NCBI GenBank assembly: GCA_046328525.1
Contig: JAXLWK010000003.1
Coordinates: 1,763,808-1,827,807 of the forward strand
Direction: 5' to 3'
DNA length: 64,000 nt
Source: JBDHWG01 sp046328525
Lineage (GTDB): Bacteria > Chloroflexota > Anaerolineae > Epilineales > JAHCIE01
This document shows positions 27,361-35,940 of this stretch, in pieces (the stretch's first letter is position 1; the number at the start of each line of letters is the position of its first letter). Both the position numbers and the translations under genes were made by a program. A model generated the notes under the pieces. The model saw nothing but the letters and a program-made list of their open reading frames with translations. It searched no databases and was not told where the DNA came from.

Positions 27361-27430
27361 AACGCAAAGGCGCAAAGGCGCCAAGGGGAAAACCGCGTTG
27401 TCTTTCTTTGCGCCTCTGCGCCTTGGCGTT
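27361..27430. repeat. Large imperfect hairpin with CGCAAAGG units
   Basis: An arm beginning AACGCAAAGGCGCAAAGGCG (27361) pairs with an arm ending CTTGGCGTT (27430), with few mismatches. It shares its GCAAAG unit with the hairpin at 8757-8801, supporting a dispersed repeat family. The stretch 27118-27637 has no gene; it holds this hairpin and the inverted repeat at 27492-27613. Confidence 0.65.
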
Positions 27431-27491
27431 CCTATCGCCTTCGCGCAACCCGAAAGCCGTGTGATTGCATGCGCCGTCGCAGGACCTTCCG

Positions 27492-27613
27492 AATGTCGCC
27501 CTGAGCGCAGCGAAGGACCCCCGGAGCACCGGGGGATGCTCCGCAGCGCCAAGATGCGGCCCATGCCGCTTGACAAACAATACCGTATCTTCGCTCCGCT
27601 CAGCATGACAGCC
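27492..27613. repeat. Inverted repeat pair CTGAGCGNAGCGAAG
   Basis: CCCTGAGCGCAGCGAAGG (from about 27499) and CTTCGCTCCGCTCAGCATG (from about 27590) are inverted copies of a common environmental repeat with core TGAGCGNAGCGAAG. A small hairpin CCCCGGAGCACCGGGG lies just inside. The layout, about 120 bases with inverted ends, is MITE-like, but no target duplication is obvious. Confidence 0.55.
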
Positions 27614-27637
27614 CAGGCTTATGTTCAGGGGAAGTTG

Positions 27638-28096
27638 TCAACCCGCGTCCGAGGTGGCGTGTTCGCGGCGCTGACCATCGCGGTGGCGCAGGTAGACCAG
27701 CACGCCCGCGCCCGTCAGGCTGAGCGCGGCCAGCATCAGCGTCGGCGGCAGGGGATTGTCGGTCCAGGGGGAAGTCGTCCAGCCGGGCAGATGCCGCCGC
27801 GCCGACTCCATCCATAGCCCCGCATCCTCGCGCCAGGCGGCGAGGATAGGCAGCGACGGTTCGCCGCCCCGGCTGCGGGCCGCCGCGAGCAGATCTTGCT
27901 TCAACTGGAGCCGGAATACAGGGTTGGGGTAGACCGGCCGCAGGACAAAGTGGACTCGCGCCGCCAGGCGCATCAGGTCAGACACGTCGCTATCCGAGTC
28001 GGGGAACAGCGTCAGATACTCCTCGCAGGCGTCCTGGCCCTGGTTGAGGAGGTCGGCGTGAGCTGCGAGAATTTCCACCTTTACGTGCTCGTCCAT
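27638..28096 (-). CDS. Putative anti-sigma-like single-pass membrane protein
   Basis: The 152-residue product has a soluble N-terminal helical region (about 1-110) and one membrane helix (about 116-135) followed by a basic tail. It begins 30 bases after the ECF sigma gene stop, the usual place of a cognate anti-sigma factor. It lacks the HxxxCxxC motif of zinc-binding anti-sigmas, so the call rests on topology and position. A sequence NPVFRLQLKQDLLAAA is reminiscent of conserved segments in Chloroflexota anti-sigma-like proteins. Confidence 0.65.
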   Translation of the reverse strand: MDEHVKVEILAAHADLLNQGQDACEEYLTLFPDSDSDVSDLMRLAARVHFVLRPVYPNPVFRLQLKQDLLAAARSRGGEPSLPILAAWREDAGLWMESARRHLPGWTTSPWTDNPLPPTLMLAALSLTGAGVLVYLRHRDGQRREHATSDAG

Positions 28097-28126
28097 GATC
28101 TTTCCTCTAGGCGCGGCCGACGGCCC

Positions 28127-28693
28127 CTACGAGTCGTACCGCCGCGCCTCCACATTCCAGCCGCGCCGCTCTAGCTCCTCGCGCAACGATAGCAGCGTTC
28201 GGTGATACAGGGACTTCACCGCGCCTTCGCTGCGGCCGAGGCGGTGCGCAATCTCCGCGTTGGACAGGCCCTCGCCAAACTTGAAGATCAGCAGCGTCTG
28301 GCGGTCGGCGGGCAGGCTGCGGATCGCCTCCATCAGCACCGCCTCTTCCTCGGCCACCTCGGCAGCCGTCTCCGGCAGCGCCTGGCGGCCGGGGATCAGC
28401 TCGTCGAGCGCAAGGACAGGGCGGCGGCGTTGGTCGCGGTGCCAGTTCGCCACGAGGTTGTGGGCAATCCGGAATAGCCACGCGGAGAATGGGACACCGC
28501 GATCCACATACGCGCCGAGGTTGACCATCGCCCGCTGGAACGCGCGCGACGTGAGGTCTTCCGCGTCGTCCTGATTCCCGACACGGTGGAAGATGTAGCT
28601 GTACACCTTGTCCACGTAGCGCTCGTAGAGCTGGCCGAACGCGTTCGCGTCCCCCTTCGCCAACTGCACGAGCTGTTCCTCGGAGTCGCTCAC
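28127..28693 (-). CDS. ECF-type RNA polymerase sigma factor
   Basis: The 188-residue product (GTG 28693 with GAGGTGG upstream; a longer ATG frame starts at 28732) has sigma region 2 (AFGQLYERYVDKVYSYIFHR then DDAEDLTSRAFQRA) and region 4 (LPADRQTLLIFKFGEGLSNA and the recognition helix GRSEGAVKSLYHRTLLSL). Region 3 is absent, as in ECF factors. It probably directs a small stress or surface regulon and is followed by its likely antagonist. A TATACT-like -10 (28722-28717) precedes it on the minus strand. Confidence 0.92.
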   Translation of the reverse strand: MSDSEEQLVQLAKGDANAFGQLYERYVDKVYSYIFHRVGNQDDAEDLTSRAFQRAMVNLGAYVDRGVPFSAWLFRIAHNLVANWHRDQRRRPVLALDELIPGRQALPETAAEVAEEEAVLMEAIRSLPADRQTLLIFKFGEGLSNAEIAHRLGRSEGAVKSLYHRTLLSLREELERRGWNVEARRYDS

Positions 28694-28789
28694 CGATCCA
28701 CCTCGCGGGCTTGTAGAGTATAACACCTTCATGTCGGCTTAGTTGCGGCCCTGTCACGCGACGCGCTTCGACACCGCGCGCCCCTCCGG

Positions 28790-29947
28790 CTACTCGATGA
28801 CCTTGACACCGTCCGTGGCGCGGGTCACGTAGATAGGCGGCGCTTGCCCCGTCGCCGCGGCATACTTTTCCGCCACAACGCGCTCAAACTCGGGCACGGC
28901 AGCGTCGGCGACCAGGCTAACCGTCGCGCCGCCGAAGCCGGCGCCCGTCATGCGCGCCCCGTAGACGCCGGGCACGCCGCGGGCAATCTCGACCAGCAGG
29001 TCGAGGCGCGGGTGGCTCACGGCATAGTCGTCGCGCAGGCTGACGTGGGAAACGTCCATCAGCCGTCCCACGGTTTCGACATCGCCCTGCTCCAGCGCCG
29101 CGACCGCGTCCAGAACGCGCGCGTTCTCGCTGACGACGTGGCGGGCGCGCTTCTTGAGCAGCTCCGGCAGGTCGGCCGAGCGCGTCTCGAACTCGTCCCA
29201 CCCGACATCGCGCAGGCTGGCCGCGCCCATGAGCCGCGCCGCCTCCGCCGTCTCCGCGCGACGGGCGTTGTACTCCGAATCCACCAGGCCGCGCTTGACG
29301 TTCGTGTCCGCGATAACAATGCTGACACCCAATGGCAGCGGCACCAGCCAGTAGCTCAAGTCGCGGGTGTCAATGAGGAGCGCGTGGTCGGCGCGGCCGA
29401 GCGCCACGATGAACTGATCCATGATGCCGCTCGCCACGCCTACCCAGGCGTTCTCGGCGCGGCGGGATAGCACGGCGAGGCGAGCGCGGTCCACCTCGAA
29501 ACCGCCGATGTTTGCCAGCGTCCACCCCACGCCCACCTCGATGGCAGCCGACGAGCTAAGGCCGGCGCCCGTCGGCACATCGCTGGCGAGCACGATGTCC
29601 GCCGCGCTGACCGGCAAGCCGGCTTCCCCCAGCGCCCACGCGACACCGCGCGGGTACTCCGCCCACCCCTTCGTATGCCCTATGTCGCCCAGGCCAAACG
29701 TGTCGCCGCTGCCCATCGTCGTCGAGAACAGCCGCATCGTGTCGCTCGCGCCGGGCCGCGCGGCGAGAAGAATCTGCCGCTCGATGGCGATAGGCAGCAC
29801 GAAGCCGTCGTTGTAGTCGGTATGTTCGCCAATCAGGTTCACCCGCCCCGGCGAGCGCACCCACACCGTCGGCTCGCCCCCGAAATGCGCCTCGAACGCC
29901 TGCGCCACCTCGGCCCTGAGCTGCTGGACGCCTGACGCCTCTGTCAT
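28790..29947 (-). CDS. galK: Galactokinase
   Basis: The 385-residue GHMP kinase phosphorylates galactose at C1. It shows the galactokinase signature GRVNLIGEHTDYNDGFVLP near residue 35, the ATP loop PTGAGLSSSAA near residue 125, and MTGAGFGGATVSLV near residue 340. Length is normal. Its ATG overlaps the galT stop as ATGA, so the two Leloir-pathway enzymes are coupled. No galE or galM is in the window. Confidence 0.97.
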   Translation of the reverse strand: MTEASGVQQLRAEVAQAFEAHFGGEPTVWVRSPGRVNLIGEHTDYNDGFVLPIAIERQILLAARPGASDTMRLFSTTMGSGDTFGLGDIGHTKGWAEYPRGVAWALGEAGLPVSAADIVLASDVPTGAGLSSSAAIEVGVGWTLANIGGFEVDRARLAVLSRRAENAWVGVASGIMDQFIVALGRADHALLIDTRDLSYWLVPLPLGVSIVIADTNVKRGLVDSEYNARRAETAEAARLMGAASLRDVGWDEFETRSADLPELLKKRARHVVSENARVLDAVAALEQGDVETVGRLMDVSHVSLRDDYAVSHPRLDLLVEIARGVPGVYGARMTGAGFGGATVSLVADAAVPEFERVVAEKYAAATGQAPPIYVTRATDGVKVIE

Positions 29948-30993
29948 GATGTCCTCCTCTGCGTGTAGTGTATGTCCCCTACCTCGCGCAGCCGCTCGGC
30001 CGCGGTCTCGGCGGTAATGTCGCGCTGGGCTTCACCAAGCATCTCGAAGCCGACCATGAACTTGCGCACAGTCGCCGAGCGCAGCAAGGGCGGGTAGAAG
30101 TGGGCGTGCAGGTGCGCCGCCTCGCCGTTCTCGCCCTTGGCGCGTTGATGAAACCCCATGGAGTACGGGAACGAGGTCGAGAATACGTTGTCATAGCGGG
30201 CCGTAAGGCGGCGGATGATGTCGGCCAGCGCGTTCCGCCCCGCGTCGTCCAGGTCGCTGATGGCGCCGACCGGCTCGCGGGCGATCACCAGCGTCTCGAA
30301 CGGCCACACGGCCCAGAACGGCACGACGACGAGGAAGTAGTCGTTGGCGCAGACGACGCGCTCGCCTTCCGCCTCCTCCACTGCCGCGTAGTCTTCGAGC
30401 ATCGAGCGGCCTCGGCGGGCGCGATACCCTGCGAGCGCGGCCAGCTCGCGGGCCGGGATGGACGGCACATGCTCGGTAGCCCAGATCTGGCCGTGGGGGT
30501 GAGGGTTGCTGGCCCCCATCATTGCCCCACGGTTCTCGAACACCTCGACGTGCCCAATCCAGTCATAGCCGATTAGTTCGTCATACTGCGCCGCCCAGGC
30601 ATCCACGACGCGCCGCACCGATGGCTCGTCCATCACAGCCAGGGTGAGATCGTGGCGCGGCGAGAAGCACAACACGCGGCACGTGCCTCGCACGCCCTGC
30701 GCCCGAAGCAATTCGTCCCGAACCCACGCATCGGCAGGCGAGTCCGGCAACAAAGCGGGGAAGTCATTCGTAAAGACATATGTAGATGTGTAATCGGGGT
30801 TCCGCTCGTCGTTGGCCCGCGTATTGCCTGGACAGAGATAGCAGGTCGGGTCATACGTTGGACGGTGGTCTGGCGGCGGCGTCTCCACCTGTCCCTGCCA
30901 GGGCCGCTGAGTGCGGTGGGGGGAGACGAGCACCCACTCACCCATGAGTGGATTGAAACGACGGTGCGGATTGCTCCACAATAGGTTTGGCAT
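29944..30993 (-). CDS. galT: Galactose-1-phosphate uridylyltransferase
   Basis: The 349-residue product (ATG 30993, with AAGGATAGG upstream) transfers UMP from UDP-glucose to galactose-1-phosphate. The N-terminus reads NPHRRFNPLMGEWVLVSPHR. CYLCPGN supplies Cys zinc ligands, and NPHPHGQIWA near residue 160 carries the uridylylated His. The frame extends upstream to 31146, but that part overlaps the promoter region. It is first in the galTK operon. Confidence 0.96.
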   Translation of the reverse strand: MPNLLWSNPHRRFNPLMGEWVLVSPHRTQRPWQGQVETPPPDHRPTYDPTCYLCPGNTRANDERNPDYTSTYVFTNDFPALLPDSPADAWVRDELLRAQGVRGTCRVLCFSPRHDLTLAVMDEPSVRRVVDAWAAQYDELIGYDWIGHVEVFENRGAMMGASNPHPHGQIWATEHVPSIPARELAALAGYRARRGRSMLEDYAAVEEAEGERVVCANDYFLVVVPFWAVWPFETLVIAREPVGAISDLDDAGRNALADIIRRLTARYDNVFSTSFPYSMGFHQRAKGENGEAAHLHAHFYPPLLRSATVRKFMVGFEMLGEAQRDITAETAAERLREVGDIHYTQRRTS

Positions 30994-31032
30994 AAACGAC
31001 CTATCCTTGTCGCATAGGCTGAATTCGAGGTT

Positions 31033-31060
31033 ATTATAGCAGGCAGCGGGGGGTAAGCAA
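31033..31060 (-). promoter_or_regulatory. Promoter for galTK
   Basis: On the minus strand: TTGCTT (31060-31055), 16-base spacer, TATAAT (31038-31033). It is back to back with the promoter at 31070-31098, so regulators bound here could affect both directions. Confidence 0.6.
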
Positions 31061-31069
31061 GTGAGACGG

Positions 31070-31098
31070 TTGCTAAAACCTGCCGCCAATCTTATAAT
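31070..31098 (+). promoter_or_regulatory. Promoter for the DUF1232 gene
   Basis: TTGCTA (31070-31075), 17-base spacer, TATAAT (31093-31098) followed by TG. AGGAGA lies at 31121-31126 before ATG 31135. Confidence 0.7.
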
Positions 31099-31134
31099 TG
31101 GACTGTCACAGTACAGCAGTAGGAGACAACGCCC

Positions 31135-31479
31135 ATGAACTCTCAAGGCCCCACCTCACAGCAAGGAAAGCCCGGCATTTTCGCCGGCTTGTGGACCGAT
31201 ATCCGCCTCGCCTGGCGGCTGTTTCGGGACCGTGAAGTCCCCTGGTATCTGAAGATCATTCCGATCCTGGGAATTGCCTACGTGGTTTCGCCGATTGACC
31301 TGATTCCTGACTATCTGCCGATCCTGGGGCAGGCCGACGACGCCGCCATCCTGGCGTTCTCAATCACCTGGTTCATCAAGCTCGCGCCGGAGGACCGCGT
31401 CGAGATGCACCGCGCGGCGCTCCGCGGCGAGTCAAGTCCCGCCGATGGCCGCACGATTGACGGCACATACAAGTCCTGA
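31135..31479 (+). CDS. DUF1232 (YkvA-like) small membrane protein
   Basis: The 114-residue protein has the DUF1232 core VPWYLKIIPILGIAYVVSPI followed by DLIPDYLPILGQADDAAIL, a re-entrant or paired hydrophobic region with charged ends. The function of the family is not established; members are often near envelope genes. It has a strong promoter and ribosome site and is divergent from galT. Confidence 0.9.
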   Translation: MNSQGPTSQQGKPGIFAGLWTDIRLAWRLFRDREVPWYLKIIPILGIAYVVSPIDLIPDYLPILGQADDAAILAFSITWFIKLAPEDRVEMHRAALRGESSPADGRTIDGTYKS

Positions 31480-31645
31480 CCTCGTTGACAGTCGTCGGCG
31501 ACGCAGCAAGACGCGGCGGAGACCCCTCACCCTCCGCCAAAGCCAACACAGCTTGTAGGGCGTTCCGGGCGGCCTGGCCGTCCGGTGCAACGGTCAGGCT
31601 GCGGGGGCGGTCCACCACGGCGGGGCGACCCCGTTGGAGGCCCGT

Positions 31646-32692
31646 GTGACAGTGGCAGCGCGCACGTTCGGACTGCGGGACGTGCCTCTCGTGCAAGGTC
31701 TACAACGATCGGGCGCACATCTCGATCTCGAAAGCGCCGTCGTTGACCCTCTCTGGCCCCTATCGGCGGCCCTGCGCAACTACTACCGTCCGTTCGGCGG
31801 CCGGTGGCGCTCAACCTACGTCCTCAACGGGCGCGAACAACGCGCGCGGCTACGCGGCTTCGTTCAGACAGGCTTGCGCGCGTCCCGCCACGAAGCCGAC
31901 GTGCTCTTCATCGCGCCCGCCCTCGCGGCCACCTACGGCACGACGGCGGAGATCTGGCGGCGTCTGCTCTTGCACGCCACGAAGGAGGCCGGCGCCCAGC
32001 AGTTGCACCGCCTGTTCGCCAGGCTGCCGACGGGTGACACCGACGCCATCGAGGCGTTTCGCAGCGCCGGTTTCGTCGGGTACGCCCAGGAGCACGTCTT
32101 CCGGCTCGACCGGCAGCCCACTCCTCCCGGCCCGGTCCTCACTCTGCGGCCGATGGACCGCCGCGACAACTGGGGTGTGCAGCGCCTGTTCTGCCACGCC
32201 GCGCCCCGCGCCGTCCAACAGGTCGAGTGCCTGCCTGGCGGAACGTGGCGCGTCCCGGAGACGGCCTCGCGCCGGCCCACGCAGCGTTACGTGTGGGAGC
32301 ACATGACCGAGGTGCGCGGCTACATGAGTCTCCGCCGCGGCGTCCACGGCCATTGGGTCAAGGTCGTCGTGGACGAGGAGGACGAGCGTCTGGCGGACAG
32401 CCTGGTCACGCAGGCCCTGCATCAAGTCGGGACCACGCCGCGCCCCGTCTATTGCAGCGTGCGCAGCTATGAGCCGGTCGTGCAGCATACGTTGCAGCGG
32501 CTCGGCTTCCGCCTGCAAGCATCGCTCCTGATCCTGGTGAAAGCCACCGTCGCGCCTGTCAAGGAGCCGGCCCTGAACTGGCTGGCCGTGCCAGAACGCG
32601 GCGTCGAAATTGCATCCACCGCCTCGCACCTACAGACCACGGCCACGCCGCCCCGGCCGCTTGCCCCAGAACGCCATCCGGGCGGCGCTTGA
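31646..32692 (+). CDS. GNAT-like hypothetical protein
   Basis: I start this at GTG 31646, five bases after GGAGG (31636-31640), giving 348 residues. The sequence suggests two acetyltransferase-like halves. The first has RRLLLHATKEAGAQQLHRLF and AFRSAGFVGYAQEHVFRLD, a GNAT-type C-terminal beta pattern. The second ends with RPVYCSVRSYEPVVQHTLQR and LGFRLQASLLILVK. No clear acetyl-CoA P-loop (RxxGxG/A) is preserved. It is probably a degenerate or atypical GNAT; the substrate is unknown. A Pro-rich tail ends the protein. Confidence 0.72.
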   Translation: MTVAARTFGLRDVPLVQGLQRSGAHLDLESAVVDPLWPLSAALRNYYRPFGGRWRSTYVLNGREQRARLRGFVQTGLRASRHEADVLFIAPALAATYGTTAEIWRRLLLHATKEAGAQQLHRLFARLPTGDTDAIEAFRSAGFVGYAQEHVFRLDRQPTPPGPVLTLRPMDRRDNWGVQRLFCHAAPRAVQQVECLPGGTWRVPETASRRPTQRYVWEHMTEVRGYMSLRRGVHGHWVKVVVDEEDERLADSLVTQALHQVGTTPRPVYCSVRSYEPVVQHTLQRLGFRLQASLLILVKATVAPVKEPALNWLAVPERGVEIASTASHLQTTATPPRPLAPERHPGGA

Positions 32693-32753
32693 GGGCGACC
32701 GACATGCGCGGAGCAGCCCTTGACGAGACCCGGCTGCCACCGAGGGATTAAGA

Positions 32754-34352
32754 ATGCAAAACGAGATGACGGATGACCTGGATGCCCTGTGTAGCGTGTT
32801 ACCGCCCCGGATCCGCGATCAGATCAATGCCGTAAACGACAACGACGACTTGCTCGAAATGGTGCTCGACCTGGGCCGCCCGGCCGAGGCGCGCTTCGTT
32901 GACCGCGAGATTACCCTCGGCCCACAGGAAGTGAGCCAGGAGGACATTGACTACGTCGTCGCCCGCATCGGCGACTTTGGCGATGACAACCGCGCCGGCA
33001 TCGAGCGCACCCTGCACCGCATTTCCGCGATCCGCAACCGCAAGGGCCGCATCGTCGGCCTGACGATGCGCGTCGGCCGCGCCATCATGGGCACAATTGA
33101 CATCATTACCGACATCGTGACCGGCGGCCAGAGTGTCCTGCTGCTCGGTCGCCCTGGCGTTGGAAAAACGACGATGCTGCGCGAGGTGGCGCGCATCCTG
33201 AGCAAGAACCGCCGCGTGGTCATCGTGGACACATCCAACGAGATCGGTGGCGACGGCGACATCCCGCACCCTGCCGTCGGCCGATCGCGCCGCATGCAGG
33301 TCTCGACGCCGATGCTCCAGCACGAGGTGATGATCGAGGCTGTCGAGAACCACATGCCCCAGGTCATCATCATTGACGAGATCGGGCGCGAGCAGGAGGC
33401 CGAGGCGGCGCGCACCATCGCCGAGCGCGGCGTCCAGCTCATCGGCACGGCCCACGGCCAGACGCTCGCCAACCTCATGAACAACCCAACGCTGGCCGAC
33501 CTTGTCGGCGGCATCCAGACGGTCACACTCTCCGACGAGGAGGCGCGGCGGCGGGGGACGCAGAAATCGGTCCTCGAGCGCATGGCGCCGCCCACCTTCG
33601 ACGTCGTCGTCGAAATCCAGGACTGGGAGCACCTGACCGTCCACCCCAACGTCGCCGAGGCCGTGGACAGCGTCCTGCGTGGCCGGCCGGCGCCCGCCGA
33701 GCTGCGCTACCGGAATGAGGACGGCGACGTGAAGGTACAGCGCACGACGCTCCAGCCGCCGACGCGGCAGACGATGGGGCGCAGCACCGCCCCGCAGCAC
33801 GTCGCCGACGACGAGGTGGCCGACTTCGAGGCGGCCATGTCGGCGCCGCGCGGCACAGCCATGCCGCCCATCGAAGGCCATCACCGCAGCATCCGCGTCT
33901 ACCCCTACGGCATCAGCCAGAACCGGCTGCGCCAGGCGGCCAAGTCCCTGGAGCTGCCGATCATCATCATCGAGTCGCTGCGCGAAGCCGACGTCCTGCT
34001 GACGCTCAAGAGCTACTACCGCAAGCGGCCCCAGGCGATTACCGAGGCCGAACAAACAGGCATCCCGGTCTACGTTCTGCGCAGCAACTCGGCTGCCCAG
34101 ATTGAAAGCGCGCTGGCGGACGTATTCGGCCTGGAGGTCCGCCCGGACCCTTTCGACTCGGCCATGCGCGAGGCTCAGAGCGCAATCAATGACATCCTGC
34201 GGGGTGGCCGCTCGATGGTCGAGCTGAAGCCCCAAAACTCGTTCATCCGCCGCCAGCAGCACGAGCTTGCCCGCTCGGCCCGGCTCTACTCCCAGAGCAG
34301 CGGCCAGGAGCCGCGGCGGCGCGTGCGCATCTACCGCAGCGACGGGCGCTGA
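32754..34352 (+). CDS. Ycf45-like AAA ATPase with C-terminal nucleic-acid-binding region
   Basis: The 532-residue protein has Walker A GRPGVGKTT near residue 135, Walker B VIIIDEIGREQEAEAART, and TAHGQTLANLMNNPTLADLV. This is the pattern of the SpoIIIAA/Ycf45 ATPases known from chloroplasts and cyanobacteria. The C-terminal part (about 370-530), with IRVYPYGISQNRLRQAA and a basic tail, probably includes the R3H-type region of the family. The biological role is unclear; an RNA or DNA motor is suggested. One base separates its stop from the tmk ATG, so the genes are coupled. Confidence 0.88.
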   Translation: MQNEMTDDLDALCSVLPPRIRDQINAVNDNDDLLEMVLDLGRPAEARFVDREITLGPQEVSQEDIDYVVARIGDFGDDNRAGIERTLHRISAIRNRKGRIVGLTMRVGRAIMGTIDIITDIVTGGQSVLLLGRPGVGKTTMLREVARILSKNRRVVIVDTSNEIGGDGDIPHPAVGRSRRMQVSTPMLQHEVMIEAVENHMPQVIIIDEIGREQEAEAARTIAERGVQLIGTAHGQTLANLMNNPTLADLVGGIQTVTLSDEEARRRGTQKSVLERMAPPTFDVVVEIQDWEHLTVHPNVAEAVDSVLRGRPAPAELRYRNEDGDVKVQRTTLQPPTRQTMGRSTAPQHVADDEVADFEAAMSAPRGTAMPPIEGHHRSIRVYPYGISQNRLRQAAKSLELPIIIIESLREADVLLTLKSYYRKRPQAITEAEQTGIPVYVLRSNSAAQIESALADVFGLEVRPDPFDSAMREAQSAINDILRGGRSMVELKPQNSFIRRQQHELARSARLYSQSSGQEPRRRVRIYRSDGR

Positions 34353-34353
34353 C

Positions 34354-35025
34354 ATGGGGAGCGAGACACGCGGCCGGTTCATCACGTTCGAGGGCGCTGA
34401 GGGCAGCGGCAAGAGCACGCAGGCGCGGCAGCTCGCGCTCTGGCTACAGCAGGGCGGGCTGGCGGTGCTGTTCACCCGCGAACCCGGCGGCACACCCATC
34501 GCCGACCAGATTCGGCACGTCATCCTGACGCCCGAGAACACGGCCATGGCGCCCCAGGCCGAGGTACTCCTCTACTCCGCGGCGCGCGCCCAGCACGTCG
34601 CCGAGCGCATCCGGCCCGCGCTCGAGCGCGGCGAGATCGTCGTCTGTGACCGTTTCGCCGACTCGACCCTGGCCTACCAGGGCTACGGGTTGGGGCTGGA
34701 CCTAGAGATGCTTCGCGTCGTCACGCAGTTTGCGACGGGCGGCCTCTCGCCCGATCTCACGGTCTACCTGGACTGTCCCGCCGAAATCGGGCTGGCGCGC
34801 AAGCGCGAAGCGGCCCGCCTCGGCGGCGAATGGAACCGGCTCGACCGCAAGCCCATCGAGTACCACGAGCGCGTCCGCCAGGGCTATCTGGAGCTGGCCG
34901 GCGCCGATTCTCACCGCTGGCAGGTCATTGACGCCACCGGCGCCGTCGAAGACGTTCAGGCCGCCGTGCGTGCGGCCGTCGCCCCCTACCTGGAGACGCT
35001 ATGGCAACACCCCCTGCGCCCATAA
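34354..35025 (+). CDS. tmk: Thymidylate kinase
   Basis: The 223-residue enzyme phosphorylates dTMP to dTDP. It shows the P-loop FEGAEGSGKST (about 12-22), the TREPGGTPIADQIR motif, and DRFADSTLAYQGYG. These are the standard Tmk elements. ATG 34354 follows the Ycf45-like stop by one base. It overlaps the c-di-AMP receptor gene by 25 bases; tmk beside darA/yaaQ is conserved in Firmicutes. Confidence 0.97.
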   Translation: MGSETRGRFITFEGAEGSGKSTQARQLALWLQQGGLAVLFTREPGGTPIADQIRHVILTPENTAMAPQAEVLLYSAARAQHVAERIRPALERGEIVVCDRFADSTLAYQGYGLGLDLEMLRVVTQFATGGLSPDLTVYLDCPAEIGLARKREAARLGGEWNRLDRKPIEYHERVRQGYLELAGADSHRWQVIDATGAVEDVQAAVRAAVAPYLETLWQHPLRP

Positions 35026-35354
35026 CCAAACTGGTCGTGGCTATCATCCACAGAGACGACGCGCCCGGCCTCGTCCAGGCGCTCAACAAGCGCGGTTTCT
35101 CGGCCACCGTCATCAGCACCACCGGCGGCTTCTTGCGCGAGGGCAACTCCACCGCCCTCATCGGCACTAGCGAGGCCAACCTCACCGAAGTGCTGCGCAT
35201 CGTCAAGGACAACGCCCACACCCGCAGCCGCTACGTCAACTCCGTGCCGCCCGTCGTGGACCCTGGCGAGCTGTACATGGCGCAGCCGGTCGAGGTCGAG
35301 GTCGGCGGCGCGGTCACTTTCGTCCTCGAGGTCGAGCGCTTCGACCGGTACTAA
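35001..35354 (+). CDS. darA: Cyclic di-AMP receptor, DarA/PstA-like PII protein
   Basis: The 117-residue protein matches the c-di-AMP receptor family. It has KLVVAIIHRDDAPGLVQALN, the nucleotide loop STTGGFLREGNSTALIG, and the C-terminal VGGAVTFVLEVERFDRY. The fold is PII-like and trimeric. What it controls is not settled in most bacteria. Its start lies within the 3' end of tmk. Together with pgpH at 18-20 kb it points to c-di-AMP signalling in this organism. A strong terminator follows. Confidence 0.93.
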   Translation: MATPPAPITKLVVAIIHRDDAPGLVQALNKRGFSATVISTTGGFLREGNSTALIGTSEANLTEVLRIVKDNAHTRSRYVNSVPPVVDPGELYMAQPVEVEVGGAVTFVLEVERFDRY

Positions 35355-35359
35355 ACAGG

Positions 35360-35392
35360 CGCGGGACGCCCCTCAGGGCGTCCCGCGTTTTT
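35360..35392 (+). terminator. Intrinsic terminator after darA
   Basis: CGCGGGACGCCC (35360-35371) and GGGCGTCCCGCG (35376-35387) form a perfect 12-bp stem with a 4-base loop, followed by TTTTT (35388-35392). It ends the Ycf45-tmk-darA transcript. Confidence 0.93.
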
Positions 35393-35420
35393 CGTTCTTC
35401 CGGCCCGCGTTGTGCTATAC

Positions 35421-35813
35421 TTAGCCAAGATCGTCCAGGCCAGGCGAGAAGCTGTCGTCGCCAGGATCGGGCATGGCGGCCTCGATCTCGTCCGGGCTTT
35501 CGCCTGACTCCAGTCGGGTGACCATCTCGTCGAACTCTGGGCCAAGTTCCTCGCCCATTTCACTGCCCATGCGACGCATCCATCGTCCGAGACTCGCCGG
35601 GTCGTTCTCGTCAACGCCGCTCAGGTTGGATGGGTCGGCGAGGGCCTCCATGCGACTCTCTTCCGACCGAAGCTGCGCGACACGCGAAATCAGGCGCCGG
35701 GTGGCAGTGCTCTCGCAGTATTTGCACGGCGGCGCGGTGGGGGCTTCATACGTGCGGACAAGGACGCTGAACTTGCGTCGGCAATGGCCGCAGCGATATT
35801 CGTAGATTGGCAT
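35421..35813 (-). CDS. FmdB-type zinc ribbon protein
   Basis: The 130-residue protein begins MPIYEYRCGHCRRKFSVLVR and then PPCKYCESTATRRLISRVA, a CxxC-CxxC zinc ribbon of the FmdB family (first described beside formamidase/amidase genes). The remainder is an acidic, Met-rich helical tail with no known motif. The function is unknown; the family may regulate or bind nucleic acid. A TATAAT-like -10 (35865-35860) is present upstream on its strand. Confidence 0.9.
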   Translation of the reverse strand: MPIYEYRCGHCRRKFSVLVRTYEAPTAPPCKYCESTATRRLISRVAQLRSEESRMEALADPSNLSGVDENDPASLGRWMRRMGSEMGEELGPEFDEMVTRLESGESPDEIEAAMPDPGDDSFSPGLDDLG

Positions 35814-35940
35814 TGGATCGTCTCACACCATGTTCGGGATACTCTTTCCTGCGTGGCCTATTATAGCATAATCCAGATACAGAGGGCAGGCCGGGGACGC
35901 TGGCAGCGCGCCGCGCGCCAGGCAGCACGGAGTAGGTTAT

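Noticed and set aside
31480..31645. Possible RNA gene or riboswitch in the spacer before the GNAT-like gene
   Set aside because: GC-rich with some short inverted repeats, but no recognisable conserved fold. I see only repeat-like segments here.
32799..34547. 582-codon frame antisense to the Ycf45-like ATPase
   Set aside because: Shadow frame. The plus strand has Walker A and B motifs and couples to tmk.
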